Source of the DNA: Parvibaculum sp046297875
Lineage (GTDB): Bacteria > Pseudomonadota > Alphaproteobacteria > Parvibaculales > Parvibaculaceae
Assembly: GCF_046297875.1 (NCBI RefSeq)
Contig: NZ_JBKBHD010000001.1
Coordinates: forward strand, 2,909,707-2,973,706
DNA: 64,000 nt
Direction: 5' to 3'
A model generated the notes under the pieces. It searched no databases. It saw nothing but the letters and a program-made list of their open reading frames with translations, and was not told where the DNA came from. The stretch's first letter is position 1; every line of letters begins with the position of its first letter. The translations under genes were made by a program, and so were the position numbers. Shown one piece after another: positions 27,643-36,633 of the stretch.

Positions 27643-28614
27643 TCAGGACGGCGGCGGCGCCACGAGAATGGTTCGGAAGCCGAGATGGGTCGTCGCTAGG
27701 TCTTCTTCCTGCGGCTGGCGCGCACCCGGCCTGTAGCGCAGGCAATAGGACGGCGCGCAGAGCCATGAACCGCCCTTGATGACGCGGCTGCCCGGTGCGC
27801 CGGCATAGGGGTCCGCCGTCCATTCCCAGAGATTGCCGATCATGTCGTAAAGACCGAGAGCATTGGGTTTGAAGCACCCCACGGGAGCGATACCGGCGAA
27901 GCCGTCTTCGGCGAGGTTGATGACAGGGAAAAGCCCCTGCCAGGTATTCGCTTCCTTTGGCTGGTCGCGGTTGTTTTGCGCGTGTGGATTTGCCTCGCGC
28001 GAGGCCCATTCCCATTGCGCTTCGGTGGGAAGCGCCCTGCCCTTCCATTCGGCATAGGCAAGCGCATCCGCATAGGCGATGGCGGTGACGGGGAATTGCT
28101 CGCGTCCCTCGATTGAAGTGCCGGGGCCGCCGGGCTGGTGCCAGTTCGCGCCGGGCACATATTGCCACCATTGCGCGATGTTGCCGCTGCCATCGACATT
28201 GTTCGGCATGATGAAGACAACGGCACCGGGTTTATGCATGTCCGGCGGCAAGCCCGGATTGCGCATAGTATCGACCGGGCGTTCGGCCACGGTGACATAG
28301 CCCGTCGCCGCGACGAAGGAGGCAAACTCGGCATTCGTCACTTCCGTCCGGTCCATCCAGAAGCCATCGACCGCGACTTCGCGCAACGGGCGTTCTTCCG
28401 GGTAATAGGTGTCGCCCATGACAAAGCGGCCACCCGGAACCCAGACCATGCCTTCATGGGGCGTGACCGGCGCTTCGGCGAAGTCGCAGCTCAAGGGGCC
28501 GGCATCGGCGAGGCGCGCGGCTTGCTGCCCGCCACGAATCCACGCGCCAGCAGCAAGCGCGGACAGCACCAACAATCCGATGACAAGACCGACAACGAGA
28601 ATTCTCCGGTTCAT
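27643..28614 (-). CDS. Formylglycine-generating enzyme family protein (SUMF1-like), membrane-anchored
   Basis: Oxidises the active-site cysteine of sulfatases to formylglycine. The 323-residue protein has an N-terminal membrane segment at about residues 4-24, then the FGE-sulfatase domain with WVPGGRFVMGDTYYPEERP, NLWEWTADPY and KGGSWLCAPSYCLRYR. Cys286 and Cys291 correspond to the copper-binding and catalytic cysteine pair of aerobic FGEs, so it should be active. It lies 15 bases downstream of the sulfatase on the same strand, so the substrate is very probably that enzyme. The N-terminal anchor would place the domain on the periplasmic side, unlike the cytosolic FGEs studied in actinobacteria. 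Confidence 0.88.
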   Translation of the reverse strand: MNRRILVVGLVIGLLVLSALAAGAWIRGGQQAARLADAGPLSCDFAEAPVTPHEGMVWVPGGRFVMGDTYYPEERPLREVAVDGFWMDRTEVTNAEFASFVAATGYVTVAERPVDTMRNPGLPPDMHKPGAVVFIMPNNVDGSGNIAQWWQYVPGANWHQPGGPGTSIEGREQFPVTAIAYADALAYAEWKGRALPTEAQWEWASREANPHAQNNRDQPKEANTWQGLFPVINLAEDGFAGIAPVGCFKPNALGLYDMIGNLWEWTADPYAGAPGSRVIKGGSWLCAPSYCLRYRPGARQPQEEDLATTHLGFRTILVAPPPS

Positions 28615-28629
28615 CCGGCAATCCGGCTC

Positions 28630-30282
28630 CTAGTTCGCCCACATCACAAATTCGTCGTCCGTTCCACGCGGTGCGCCACCGAGCGGCCGGTCGATCATTA
28701 CAGGCATTTCGACGAGCGAAGGCCAGATCGGTTCAGCCTGTTCTGCATCTATCATTTCAAGCGCCGCCATCATCTCGGCAAGCTTCTCGGGGTTTTCTTC
28801 CGCAAGATTGTACTGCTCGACCGGGTCGTCGGCGAGGTTGAAGAGCCAGGCCTTCGCCGGCCGCGCCAAAACCTGAAGCTTCCAGTCGCCCTTGAAGAGC
28901 GTCCTGTAATTGCCAGACCGGAAATAGAGCGGGCGTTCGCTGACGGCCTCGCCGCGCACGTGACGCATCAGGTCGATACCATCATAGACGCGATCTTCGG
29001 CCAGCTGCGCACCGGCGGCGGCGGCCGCGGTCGCAAAGATATCGACATGGGCGGCGCGATTTTCGAGCCTTGTGCCAGCGGGAATTTGTGCCGGCCACTT
29101 CATGAAGAAAGGCACATGAATGCCACCTTCAAAGAAGCTCGCTTTCCAGCCGCGATAGGGCGTGTTGAGATCCGCGATGCCGACATAGTTCGCACCGCCA
29201 TTGTCGCTCGAGAAGATCACGATGGTGTTTTCCTCAAGGCCCTGCGCCTCAAGCTCGTCGAGTACCTTTCCGATGCCCCGGTCCAGCGCGACGATCATCG
29301 CGGCATATGTGCGTAACGTGTGATCCTCGATGTGGGAGAGTGCATCGTAGTCGGACTTGAGCGCCTGAAGCGGCGTATGCGGCGCATTATAGGCGAGATA
29401 CATGAAGAATGGCCGGTTGCGATTTGCACGGATCGCTTTCACCGCCTCGTTCGAGAGATAGTCCGTCATATATTCCGACGGCGCGAAATGCTTGCTGCCG
29501 TTGTACTGGACAGCGAATGGCAGGTTCGCCCAGAGAAACCTGTCGATCGGATCGAAGTCCTGCATGGAGTTGACGACATCAGGGTGGTTCTTCGGCAGGA
29601 AAAGAGCGGCGCCCGGCATGAAACCAAGCGCTTCGTCGAACCCGCGCATTTCGGGACGCGAGGTATCTGTCGCACCAAGATGCCATTTGCCAAGCATCAG
29701 AGTGCGGTAGCCCTGCTCCTTCAGCATCTGCGAAATGTAGATCTCGCTGACCGGCACACTCATTTCCTCAACCGGCGGCGTGTCTTTCTCTCGGTCTCCA
29801 TGATAGATGGCACCAGTATTGGCAAAGGCAGCAATGTTTTTGGCGAAGGCGGGCGGCACCGGCGTGAATTCGAAGCCGAAGCGCGTCGCAAAGCGGCCCG
29901 TCATAATTGCCGCGCGGGAGGGCGCGCAGGTCGCATTGCCGGCATACCCATTGGTGAAGATCGCGCCGCCGCTTGCGATGGAATCCATGTTCGGTGTCGG
30001 CACTGTTCCGTCAGCAAGCCCACCGCCGCCATAGGTCAGTTCATTGAACCCCATATCGTCCACCAGAATGAAGACGATATTCGGCGCACGTTCCGAGGGC
30101 GGCAGCGAGACCTCCGAAGGCCCCTCCTCCCACACGATTTCGCGATTTGGCTTAACAGGGTCGGTGATCGACTGGATGACGCCAGGCAGATAGTACCAGT
30201 AGCGGTCGAACAGGATCGCGCCCACGGCAACGATGAGGGCGAATCCGGCACCGACTGCAAGCGCGCGCTTTCCGATCTTCAT
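28630..30282 (-). CDS. Type I sulfatase (arylsulfatase family), Cys-type
   Basis: Hydrolyses sulfate esters. The 550-residue protein begins with an uncleaved-looking signal anchor at about residues 8-24, then the alkaline-phosphatase-fold domain with VFILVDDMGFN (metal-binding Asp pair), the active-site signature CAPSRAAIMTGR with Cys119 as the residue converted to formylglycine, MLGKWHLG and SSDNGGANY. It is therefore a periplasmic or membrane-attached enzyme that needs the maturase encoded directly downstream. The substrate cannot be deduced; the sequence is closest in pattern to arylsulfatase A/B-like families. Confidence 0.92.
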   Translation of the reverse strand: MKIGKRALAVGAGFALIVAVGAILFDRYWYYLPGVIQSITDPVKPNREIVWEEGPSEVSLPPSERAPNIVFILVDDMGFNELTYGGGGLADGTVPTPNMDSIASGGAIFTNGYAGNATCAPSRAAIMTGRFATRFGFEFTPVPPAFAKNIAAFANTGAIYHGDREKDTPPVEEMSVPVSEIYISQMLKEQGYRTLMLGKWHLGATDTSRPEMRGFDEALGFMPGAALFLPKNHPDVVNSMQDFDPIDRFLWANLPFAVQYNGSKHFAPSEYMTDYLSNEAVKAIRANRNRPFFMYLAYNAPHTPLQALKSDYDALSHIEDHTLRTYAAMIVALDRGIGKVLDELEAQGLEENTIVIFSSDNGGANYVGIADLNTPYRGWKASFFEGGIHVPFFMKWPAQIPAGTRLENRAAHVDIFATAAAAAGAQLAEDRVYDGIDLMRHVRGEAVSERPLYFRSGNYRTLFKGDWKLQVLARPAKAWLFNLADDPVEQYNLAEENPEKLAEMMAALEMIDAEQAEPIWPSLVEMPVMIDRPLGGAPRGTDDEFVMWAN

Positions 30283-30387
30283 GGCATCCTGCCCCCGTCG
30301 ATTTAATGTCTGTCATTAGCGTAGTCGGGAGCAATCTTGGTGGACAAGGTGAATCAACGGGCATTCCGTATTGCGAAACGGACCTGC

Positions 30388-31281
30388 TCAAACGGCAGGG
30401 CGAGGCTTCCCGGCAGCGGTGCGGCGAGTTCCACGGAACCGGCGCTCGCCCGCGAAATCGCTACGTGCGAAAGGGCGGCGGGCGGGTGCCTCGTCCAGAA
30501 AATCCCGGATCAGGGGAATGACTTCCTTCGCGCGCGAGACGAGAAAGAGATGCCCGCCGGGCACAACTTCGAGGCGTGCGCCTGGAATGAGCGAGGCGAG
30601 GAAGCGGCCGTTGACCTGCGGCACGATCTGGTCGTTTTCGCCCGCGAGTACCAGCGTGTCGGCTTTCAGGAACGGAAGGAAAGGAACGCTGGTCCAGCCC
30701 ATACCGGCAAGAAGCTGGTAGAAATAACCGCGGAAGCTTGGTGCACGAAGGCGCCGCGCATGCCCATCCGCACCATCCTGCTCGTCGCCATAGAGCATTT
30801 CGAAATGCTGCATCATGTAGTCGGGATTCATGTAGCGCTTGGGATGAGCAAGCTTCGCAAGCGCAGCCGGCTTGCCCGGCACCATGAAGAAGCCGGCAGA
30901 CGTCGCCGCCAGGATAAGGCGATGAACGCGCGAGGCGAACTGGAAGGCGAATTGCTGCGCCATGGCGCCGCCCCATGAGACGCCCATGACATCGACTTCG
31001 CTGTAGCCCAGCTCATCGAGAATGCCGGCGGCCATTCGTGCGAATTGCCAGGGTCTGTATGGCAGGGCCGCGGCAGGCGAGCCGCCGACGCCCGGCGCAT
31101 CGAAGGCGATGATGTCGCGATCGGGCATCGCTTCGGCGAGCGGCGCGATCAGCTCGATATTGGCACCGATGCCGTTGAAGAACAGCAGTGGACGGCCGTG
31201 CCCCTTGCCTTCCCACACGGCGGTGCGAAGCACATTCGACCCCACCCTGATGTCGCGATAACGCGGTGTCCGATCATTCAT
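30388..31281 (-). CDS. phaZ: Alpha/beta hydrolase, intracellular PHA depolymerase-like
   Basis: A 297-residue alpha/beta hydrolase with the oxyanion region FFNGIGANIE, nucleophile elbow GVSWGGAM, acid residue in LAGENDQIVP and His in VPGGHLFLVS. The pattern GIGANLE followed by PGVGGSP is typical of the mcl-PHA depolymerase PhaZ of Pseudomonas. It lies 35 bases downstream of phaC on the same strand, which strongly supports a role in mobilising polyhydroxyalkanoate. The start at 31281 (MNDRTPRYRDIRVG) is chosen because residues coded further upstream overlap phaC and lack family features. Confidence 0.87.
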   Translation of the reverse strand: MNDRTPRYRDIRVGSNVLRTAVWEGKGHGRPLLFFNGIGANIELIAPLAEAMPDRDIIAFDAPGVGGSPAAALPYRPWQFARMAAGILDELGYSEVDVMGVSWGGAMAQQFAFQFASRVHRLILAATSAGFFMVPGKPAALAKLAHPKRYMNPDYMMQHFEMLYGDEQDGADGHARRLRAPSFRGYFYQLLAGMGWTSVPFLPFLKADTLVLAGENDQIVPQVNGRFLASLIPGARLEVVPGGHLFLVSRAKEVIPLIRDFLDEAPARRPFARSDFAGERRFRGTRRTAAGKPRPAV

Positions 31282-31316
31282 TCCGGGGCCGGCCTTTCGA
31301 CTCACACAGTGACCAC

Positions 31317-33011
31317 TCAGCCTAATACATAAGTACCCGGAGCGGGATCCATAGGCTGAAATTTGCGTGAGCCAAGCTTTTTCGGAGCCGGAACCATTTC
31401 GCCGGACCTCTCGCCGAGCCAGATTCCCCAGCGTTCCCACCAGGAACCCTGCACTTCCGAGGCGCCGGCAGCCCATTCGTCCGCCGCGGCTGGAAGATTC
31501 TGGTTAACGAAATATTTTGCCTTCGGATTGCCGGGCGGGTTCAGGATCGCCTGAATATGTCCACTATTTGACAAAACGAATTCGCGCTTGCCAGTCAGCA
31601 TCTGCGTGGTGCGGTAGCAGGCCTTCCAGGGCGTGATGTGGTCCGTGACGCCGCCGACGATGAAGGCGTCGATATCGACCTGGCCGAGATCGATCGTCTC
31701 TCCAAGGATCATTTCCTTGCCGGGATTGGCGAAAGGCTGCGTCTCGTATAGCGAAAGATAATCCGAATGAAGCGCCGCCGTGAGATTGGTGGAGTCGTTG
31801 TTCCAGAAGAGAACGTCGAATGCAGGCGGCTTCTGGCCGTGAAGATAATTGTTCACGACATAGTTCCAGATGAGATCGTTCGGTCTCAGCCAGGCAAAGA
31901 CGCGTGAGAGATCGGAGCCCGCGAGCACGCCTTTCTTGGCTGATCGCTTTCGCGCCATTTCAATGCCGCGTTTGGTGACAAGCACGCCGACATCGCTGTC
32001 TTCCATGCGCGGATCGAGAACGCAGACCCAGAAAGTGACGGAATTGACGCGCTTGTCGCCTTTCGCGGCCATGTAGCTGAGGAGCGTTGCCGTGGTTATG
32101 CCGCCGGAGCAGCCGCCGGAAATATTGACCTTCTCAGACCCCGTGATCGAGGTCACGACGCCGATGACATCGACCAGCGCCGACACATAGTCGGCCAGAC
32201 CCCAGTCGCGATGCTCGGGCCCCGGATTGCGCCAGCTGACGACGAAGACCTGGAAGCCTTGATCGACGAGATAGCGCGACATGCTCTTTTCGGGGGTGAG
32301 ATCGAGCACATAATATTTGTTGATCTGCGGCGGCACGAAGAGCAGCGGCATGGCTCGCACTTCGCCCGTCTTCGGCGTGTATTGCAGGAGTTCCAGCATC
32401 TCGTTGCGATAGACGACGGCGCCTTCCGTGGTGGCGAGATTCTCGCCGACCTTGAAGGGCGTCTTGTCGACCTGCGAGGGCATGCCGTGATTGTGGCGCA
32501 GATCGTCCAGCGCATGGCGCAGGCCCTGCACCAGCGAGAGGCCGCCGGTATCGACGGCAAGTTTCACCGCCGATGGATTGCCTACAAAACTGTTCGTCGG
32601 CGCAACGGCGTCGATCATGATGTCGGCGACGAGCATGGCCCGGCCATGCTCCACCGGATCGAGCTCAAGCGACTTGATGAATTCGTGCATCTCGCTGCGG
32701 AAGGCGAGCCAGCCCTGCATCATGCGGCTATAGACCGGACTCAACTGCCAGGCACGGTCCACGAACCGGCGATCCTTGGGCTCGGGCGCGAATTTCTGCT
32801 GGCCGCCGATAATGTCCACAACATTTCGGCCGAAGGAGCCGATATGCTGCATGAAGGTGAACGGGTTGCGCGCAGCGCCGCCGACGATCGCCCCGATGGC
32901 CGACATGACGTCCTCGCGGCTGATGCCGACGATAGGGCTCAGGACATTCGGCGTTTCAGCCGCTTCCTCACCGATGCCCGCCCCAACGTCTTCCTTGTGC
33001 CGCCTCGCCAT
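31317..33011 (-). CDS. phaC: Polyhydroxyalkanoate synthase, class II-like
   Basis: Polymerises (R)-3-hydroxyacyl-CoA into PHA granules. The 564-residue protein has an N-terminal PhaC domain and a catalytic alpha/beta domain with lipase-like box SGGCSGG holding Cys301, the Asp in GGVTDHITPW and the His in SNSGHIQAIL, plus the terminal SWWERWGIWL region. The Ser after the catalytic Cys (CSG) fits class II, medium-chain enzymes rather than class I. The start at 33011 is preceded by GGGAGGGCA. It forms an operon with phaZ downstream; no phasin or phaAB genes are in the window. Confidence 0.93.
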   Translation of the reverse strand: MARRHKEDVGAGIGEEAAETPNVLSPIVGISREDVMSAIGAIVGGAARNPFTFMQHIGSFGRNVVDIIGGQQKFAPEPKDRRFVDRAWQLSPVYSRMMQGWLAFRSEMHEFIKSLELDPVEHGRAMLVADIMIDAVAPTNSFVGNPSAVKLAVDTGGLSLVQGLRHALDDLRHNHGMPSQVDKTPFKVGENLATTEGAVVYRNEMLELLQYTPKTGEVRAMPLLFVPPQINKYYVLDLTPEKSMSRYLVDQGFQVFVVSWRNPGPEHRDWGLADYVSALVDVIGVVTSITGSEKVNISGGCSGGITTATLLSYMAAKGDKRVNSVTFWVCVLDPRMEDSDVGVLVTKRGIEMARKRSAKKGVLAGSDLSRVFAWLRPNDLIWNYVVNNYLHGQKPPAFDVLFWNNDSTNLTAALHSDYLSLYETQPFANPGKEMILGETIDLGQVDIDAFIVGGVTDHITPWKACYRTTQMLTGKREFVLSNSGHIQAILNPPGNPKAKYFVNQNLPAAADEWAAGASEVQGSWWERWGIWLGERSGEMVPAPKKLGSRKFQPMDPAPGTYVLG

Positions 33012-33150
33012 ATTGCCCTCCCCGGCCTCTATCGTTGCGACCTGCCTTCCCTCCCCGGATGGCAGATTCCGGAAGCCATGATGCGCCGGGCCGTTGCCTC
33101 TCACAAGAGGCAGGGCAGCCGAAAGGACAATCGGGCGGTATGCGTGGTCT

Positions 33151-33576
33151 CTATAGCGACAGCAGCGTCTTCGCACCGATATTCAATTGCCCGGCAAGAC
33201 CGGCATCCCGATGCAGCTCGATCGCGTGATATTCGGGCGAATTGACCATTTCGAGCAGGGCGGCGCGGGAGGGATATTCAACCAGCGCGACCTGGTCCCA
33301 GAGCTCTTCGCACTCCCCGATCATCAATCCGTCGACGATGCCGACATAGATCATCCGGCCACCGAGACGTTCGATGATTGCCTTCACGGCCATGCCATAG
33401 CGCGTATAGGCCTCGAAGCCGCTGATATGGGCGTCGCTTCCGTCCGGGTAGGCAGCCTTCGCCCGGAATTTCAGCAGATTGACCATGACGACGGGCCCGT
33501 CCCGGTCCACGCCTGCAGGTCCAAAGAAGGCTTCCATCTGATCGTCGCCCGGCCGCAATGCATTTTCGACTTTCAT
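33151..33576 (-). CDS. DUF1330 family protein
   Basis: A 141-residue protein of the dimeric ferredoxin-like DUF1330 family, seen from GPVVMVNLLKFR, the central alpha-beta pattern and the closing VALVEYPSRAALLEMV-SPEY motif. The function of the family is not established. The start at 33576 (MKVENALRPGDD) follows AGGAGAAGG. It lies upstream of phaC on the same strand with a gap of 139 bases. The opposite strand holds the divergent DUF2855 gene after a 227-base promoter region. Confidence 0.8.
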   Translation of the reverse strand: MKVENALRPGDDQMEAFFGPAGVDRDGPVVMVNLLKFRAKAAYPDGSDAHISGFEAYTRYGMAVKAIIERLGGRMIYVGIVDGLMIGECEELWDQVALVEYPSRAALLEMVNSPEYHAIELHRDAGLAGQLNIGAKTLLSL

Positions 33577-33803
33577 CTGCCTTCTCCTGGCCCTCTCTAA
33601 CGCGATTGACGCGGGAGAGGATGGCACATTATATTGACACTATCCGTGTCATTTTATCGGCATTTTCGCTGCGCCGGTCAAGCGGCAAGAGGCCACGGCA
33701 CGATGTGCAAATTTCGACGGCCGGGTGAACAGGGATTTCATGCGCAACAGCACCGTAACGTGAGAGGATGGTATGTCGCGGCCGCATCAGGGGAGGAAAC
33801 CAC

Positions 33804-34877
33804 ATGAGCACACAGATCCGGGAGTTCATCGTCAACCGGCAGGATTTTTCCAAGGCCCAATGGGTCGACCGGGCGGCGGAACTGGAAGACGGCCAAGTGG
33901 TTGCCGAAATCGAGAAGTTTGCGCTGACCGCGAATAACATCACCTATGCCGTCGCTGGCGACATGCTGAATTATTGGGCGTTCTTTCCGGCGCAGGAAGG
34001 TTGGGGAAAAATCCCTGTCTGGGGCTTTGCGCGGATAGTCGCCTCGAAATGTCCGCAGGTTGCGGTGGGCGAGCGCATATTCGGTTATCTGCCGATGGCG
34101 AACTATCTCGTCATGCAGCCCGAAAGGATCAGCGCCGGAAGTTTCCTCGATCTTTACAAGCAACGCCGCGACCTGCATCCCGTCTACAACAACTACATGC
34201 GCATCACGGGGCCGCGCGCCCATGAAGACCTCGAGCCCATCCTGCGGCCGCTTTTCACGACCTCATTCCTGATCGACGACTGGCTGGCCGATAACAGTTT
34301 CTTCGGGGCGAAGCAGGTGATCTCGATCAGCGCTTCATCCAAGACAGGGCTCGGACTGGGCTTCGGATTGAACCGCCGGCGCCCATCGGGGCCTGCCGCT
34401 ATCGGCCTTACCTCAAAGGGCAACAAGGCTTTCGTCGAAAGTTCGGGCTATTTCGACAAGACCGTCACCTATGAAGATGTTTCAATCCTCGATGCGTCGA
34501 TCCCGACGGCGGTAGTCGACTTCGCAGGCAATGGGGACGTTCTGTCGGCGGTGCATCATCATTTCCGGGACAATCTGGTGGAAAGCACGACGGTCGGGCT
34601 TTCGCACAAGGACGCGCCACGCGCGCCCGCAAATCTGCCCGGTGCCAAGCCGCATCTCTTTTTCGCGCCCGACCAGATGAAAAAGCGGAACGAGGAATGG
34701 GGCCATGAGGCCTATGACCGGAAAGTGGGCGAAAGCTGGGACGCCTTTGCCACCTCTGCCGGGAAATGGATGAAGCTCGAGCGGGGCCACGGAGAGGCCG
34801 CAATCGCCAGAGTCTATTCGGACATGCTGGCGGGCCGCATCAACCCGGCGGAAGGGCATCTTCTGTCGTTCGGCTGA
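33804..34877 (+). CDS. DUF2855 family protein
   Basis: A 357-residue cytosolic protein of the DUF2855 family, which is distantly similar to the medium-chain dehydrogenase fold. Visible blocks are KFALTANNITYAVAGDMLNYW, FPAQEGWGKIPVWGFA, TSFLIDDWLADN and ISISASSKTGLGL. The activity is unknown. ATG 33804 has a GGGAGG site. It is followed after 27 bases by the GST-like gene on the same strand, so both are probably one operon, perhaps for redox or xenobiotic metabolism (inference). Confidence 0.85.
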   Translation: MSTQIREFIVNRQDFSKAQWVDRAAELEDGQVVAEIEKFALTANNITYAVAGDMLNYWAFFPAQEGWGKIPVWGFARIVASKCPQVAVGERIFGYLPMANYLVMQPERISAGSFLDLYKQRRDLHPVYNNYMRITGPRAHEDLEPILRPLFTTSFLIDDWLADNSFFGAKQVISISASSKTGLGLGFGLNRRRPSGPAAIGLTSKGNKAFVESSGYFDKTVTYEDVSILDASIPTAVVDFAGNGDVLSAVHHHFRDNLVESTTVGLSHKDAPRAPANLPGAKPHLFFAPDQMKKRNEEWGHEAYDRKVGESWDAFATSAGKWMKLERGHGEAAIARVYSDMLAGRINPAEGHLLSFG

Positions 34878-34904
34878 AAGAAAAAAGAAACAGGGAGAAA
34901 ATCC

Positions 34905-35936
34905 ATGTCGCTCGAAACACCCTTGCTGCTCAGCGGCGCGCCGGGCTCCCCCTACACGCGCAAGATGCTGGCGCTGCTGCGCTACCGTCACATTCCCTAT
35001 CGCTTTTTCCTGTCTGGCCACGATACGCCGAAGAAATTGCCCACGCCGAAAGTGCCACTGCTGCCGACCTTCTATCTGAAGGAAAATGGCGGCGACTATC
35101 AGGCTGCTGTCGACTCCTCGCCGCTAATCCGGCGATTTGAAAAAGAGTTCAGTGGACGGAGTGCCCTGCCCTCGGACCCGGTCGCCGATTTCATCGACTA
35201 CCTGATCGAGGATTATGCCGATGAATGGCTGACCAAGGCGATGTTTCACTATCGCTGGTACTACAAGCCCGACATCGCGCGCGCGGCAGCCATCCTGCCG
35301 CGCTGGCGGGCCGTTACCGCCTCGGAGGACGACCATCTGAAGATGGGCAAGTTCTTTGCCGAAAGGCAGATTTCGCGGCTCTATGTCGTCGGCTCGAACG
35401 ACACGACGGCGCCGGTGATCGAGGCGAGCTATCTGCGCTTTCTCGATTGCATGAAGGCCATTCTGGAGAAGCAGCCATTCGTAATGGGAAAACGCCCGGG
35501 CAGCAGCGATTTCGGCATTTTCGGGCAGTTGACGCAGCTCACGCATTTCGATCCGACCCCCATGGAAGAAACGCTCAAGCGCGCGCCACGCGTCTTTGCC
35601 TGGACCGACATCATGGAAGACTTGTCCGGTCTCGAACCTGTGGAGAGCGACTGGATATCGCGCGATGCCATTGCCGGTGTACTGGGCGGACTGCTCAAGG
35701 AAATCGGCCGCGTCTACGCCCCGGCACTCATCGCCAATGCGAAGGCGCTGATGACAGATGCCGAGCGGGTCGAAACCGAGATCGACGGCAAGCCCTGGGT
35801 GCAGCAGCCCTTTCCCTATCAGGGAAAATGCCTGCAATGGTTACGCGAGAAGCGCGCGGCGCTTTCGCCGGCAGACCGGGCGGCGGTAGACAAGCTGCTT
35901 GCAGGGAGCGGTTGCGAGGCGTTTTTCGAAGGCTAG
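34905..35936 (+). CDS. Glutathione S-transferase-like protein
   Basis: A 343-residue protein with an N-terminal thioredoxin-like GST domain (residues 5-85: GAPGSPYTRKMLALLRYR, then the cis-Pro segment KVPLLPTFY) and an extended helical C-terminal domain. It is about 100 residues longer than ordinary GSTs, as in a subgroup usually annotated as GST family proteins of unknown substrate. It is cytosolic. ATG 34905 follows AGGGAGAAAATCC. The gene forms a likely operon with DUF2855. Confidence 0.8.
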   Translation: MSLETPLLLSGAPGSPYTRKMLALLRYRHIPYRFFLSGHDTPKKLPTPKVPLLPTFYLKENGGDYQAAVDSSPLIRRFEKEFSGRSALPSDPVADFIDYLIEDYADEWLTKAMFHYRWYYKPDIARAAAILPRWRAVTASEDDHLKMGKFFAERQISRLYVVGSNDTTAPVIEASYLRFLDCMKAILEKQPFVMGKRPGSSDFGIFGQLTQLTHFDPTPMEETLKRAPRVFAWTDIMEDLSGLEPVESDWISRDAIAGVLGGLLKEIGRVYAPALIANAKALMTDAERVETEIDGKPWVQQPFPYQGKCLQWLREKRAALSPADRAAVDKLLAGSGCEAFFEG

Positions 35937-35942
35937 ACCGGT

Positions 35943-36542
35943 TCAGCGCTTGTTGCGTCCGGGAGCGACAAGAGCGAGGCCCATCGCCTCGATGACACGT
36001 TTCGCCTGCGGGATCGAAAGCCGCTGATCGACACGCAGGCGGCGCCACATATCGAAACTGAGCAAGGCGTCCATCGCATCGAGGGTAGTTCGATCCTTGC
36101 GAATATTGGATGGCAGGGCATTGCGCAACAGCTCGCGCAGGCCCGCATTCATCCTGTTCTTGTCCTCAATCAGATAGGGCGAGCGATGGGTATTTGCGTC
36201 GGCCGCCAGACGGAACGGCATGATGCGCTCGAAAAGGCGCGAGCGGCGCTCAAGCATCTGCTGCAAGCGTTCCTCTACCGTGCCGGTCGGCTCCGACAGA
36301 TCGAGCAAGGGCTCGGCTTCCATCATCGCAAGGGCGCCGATCTCGCGGTAGAGGCTCTCCATATCGTCAAAATGCCGAAACACGGTGCGCAGACCGACAT
36401 TGGCGCGTGTCGCAACCTCTTCGGCGCGCGGCGCCACATTGCCCTCCCGTATCAGATCGCGCATGGCCTCGACGATACGAAGGCGGCTTGCCGCGCTGCG
36501 GAGGCGGCGTCCGTCCTGTTTCTTGATGGAGCTGTCGGTCAT
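35943..36542 (-). CDS. TetR/AcrR-family transcriptional regulator
   Basis: A 199-residue regulator with an N-terminal TetR helix-turn-helix (about residues 15-65: RLRIVEAMRDLI and VATRANVGLRTVFRHFDDM) and a helical ligand-binding domain. It is convergent with the DUF2855-GST pair, ending 6 bases from the GST stop, and may control that pair or other neighbours; no operator was identified. The start at 36542 (MTDSSIKKQDGRRLR) is chosen since the longer open frame runs into the metallo-hydrolase gene. Confidence 0.88.
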   Translation of the reverse strand: MTDSSIKKQDGRRLRSAASRLRIVEAMRDLIREGNVAPRAEEVATRANVGLRTVFRHFDDMESLYREIGALAMMEAEPLLDLSEPTGTVEERLQQMLERRSRLFERIMPFRLAADANTHRSPYLIEDKNRMNAGLRELLRNALPSNIRKDRTTLDAMDALLSFDMWRRLRVDQRLSIPQAKRVIEAMGLALVAPGRNKR

Positions 36543-36633
36543 TCGGGGAAACTCATCGATATTGCCGTTTGCATCTTCCCAAACCGCGCCTGCAATTGCT
36601 ACAGGCGCCTTCCCCCTCTGGAAAACTATAGAC

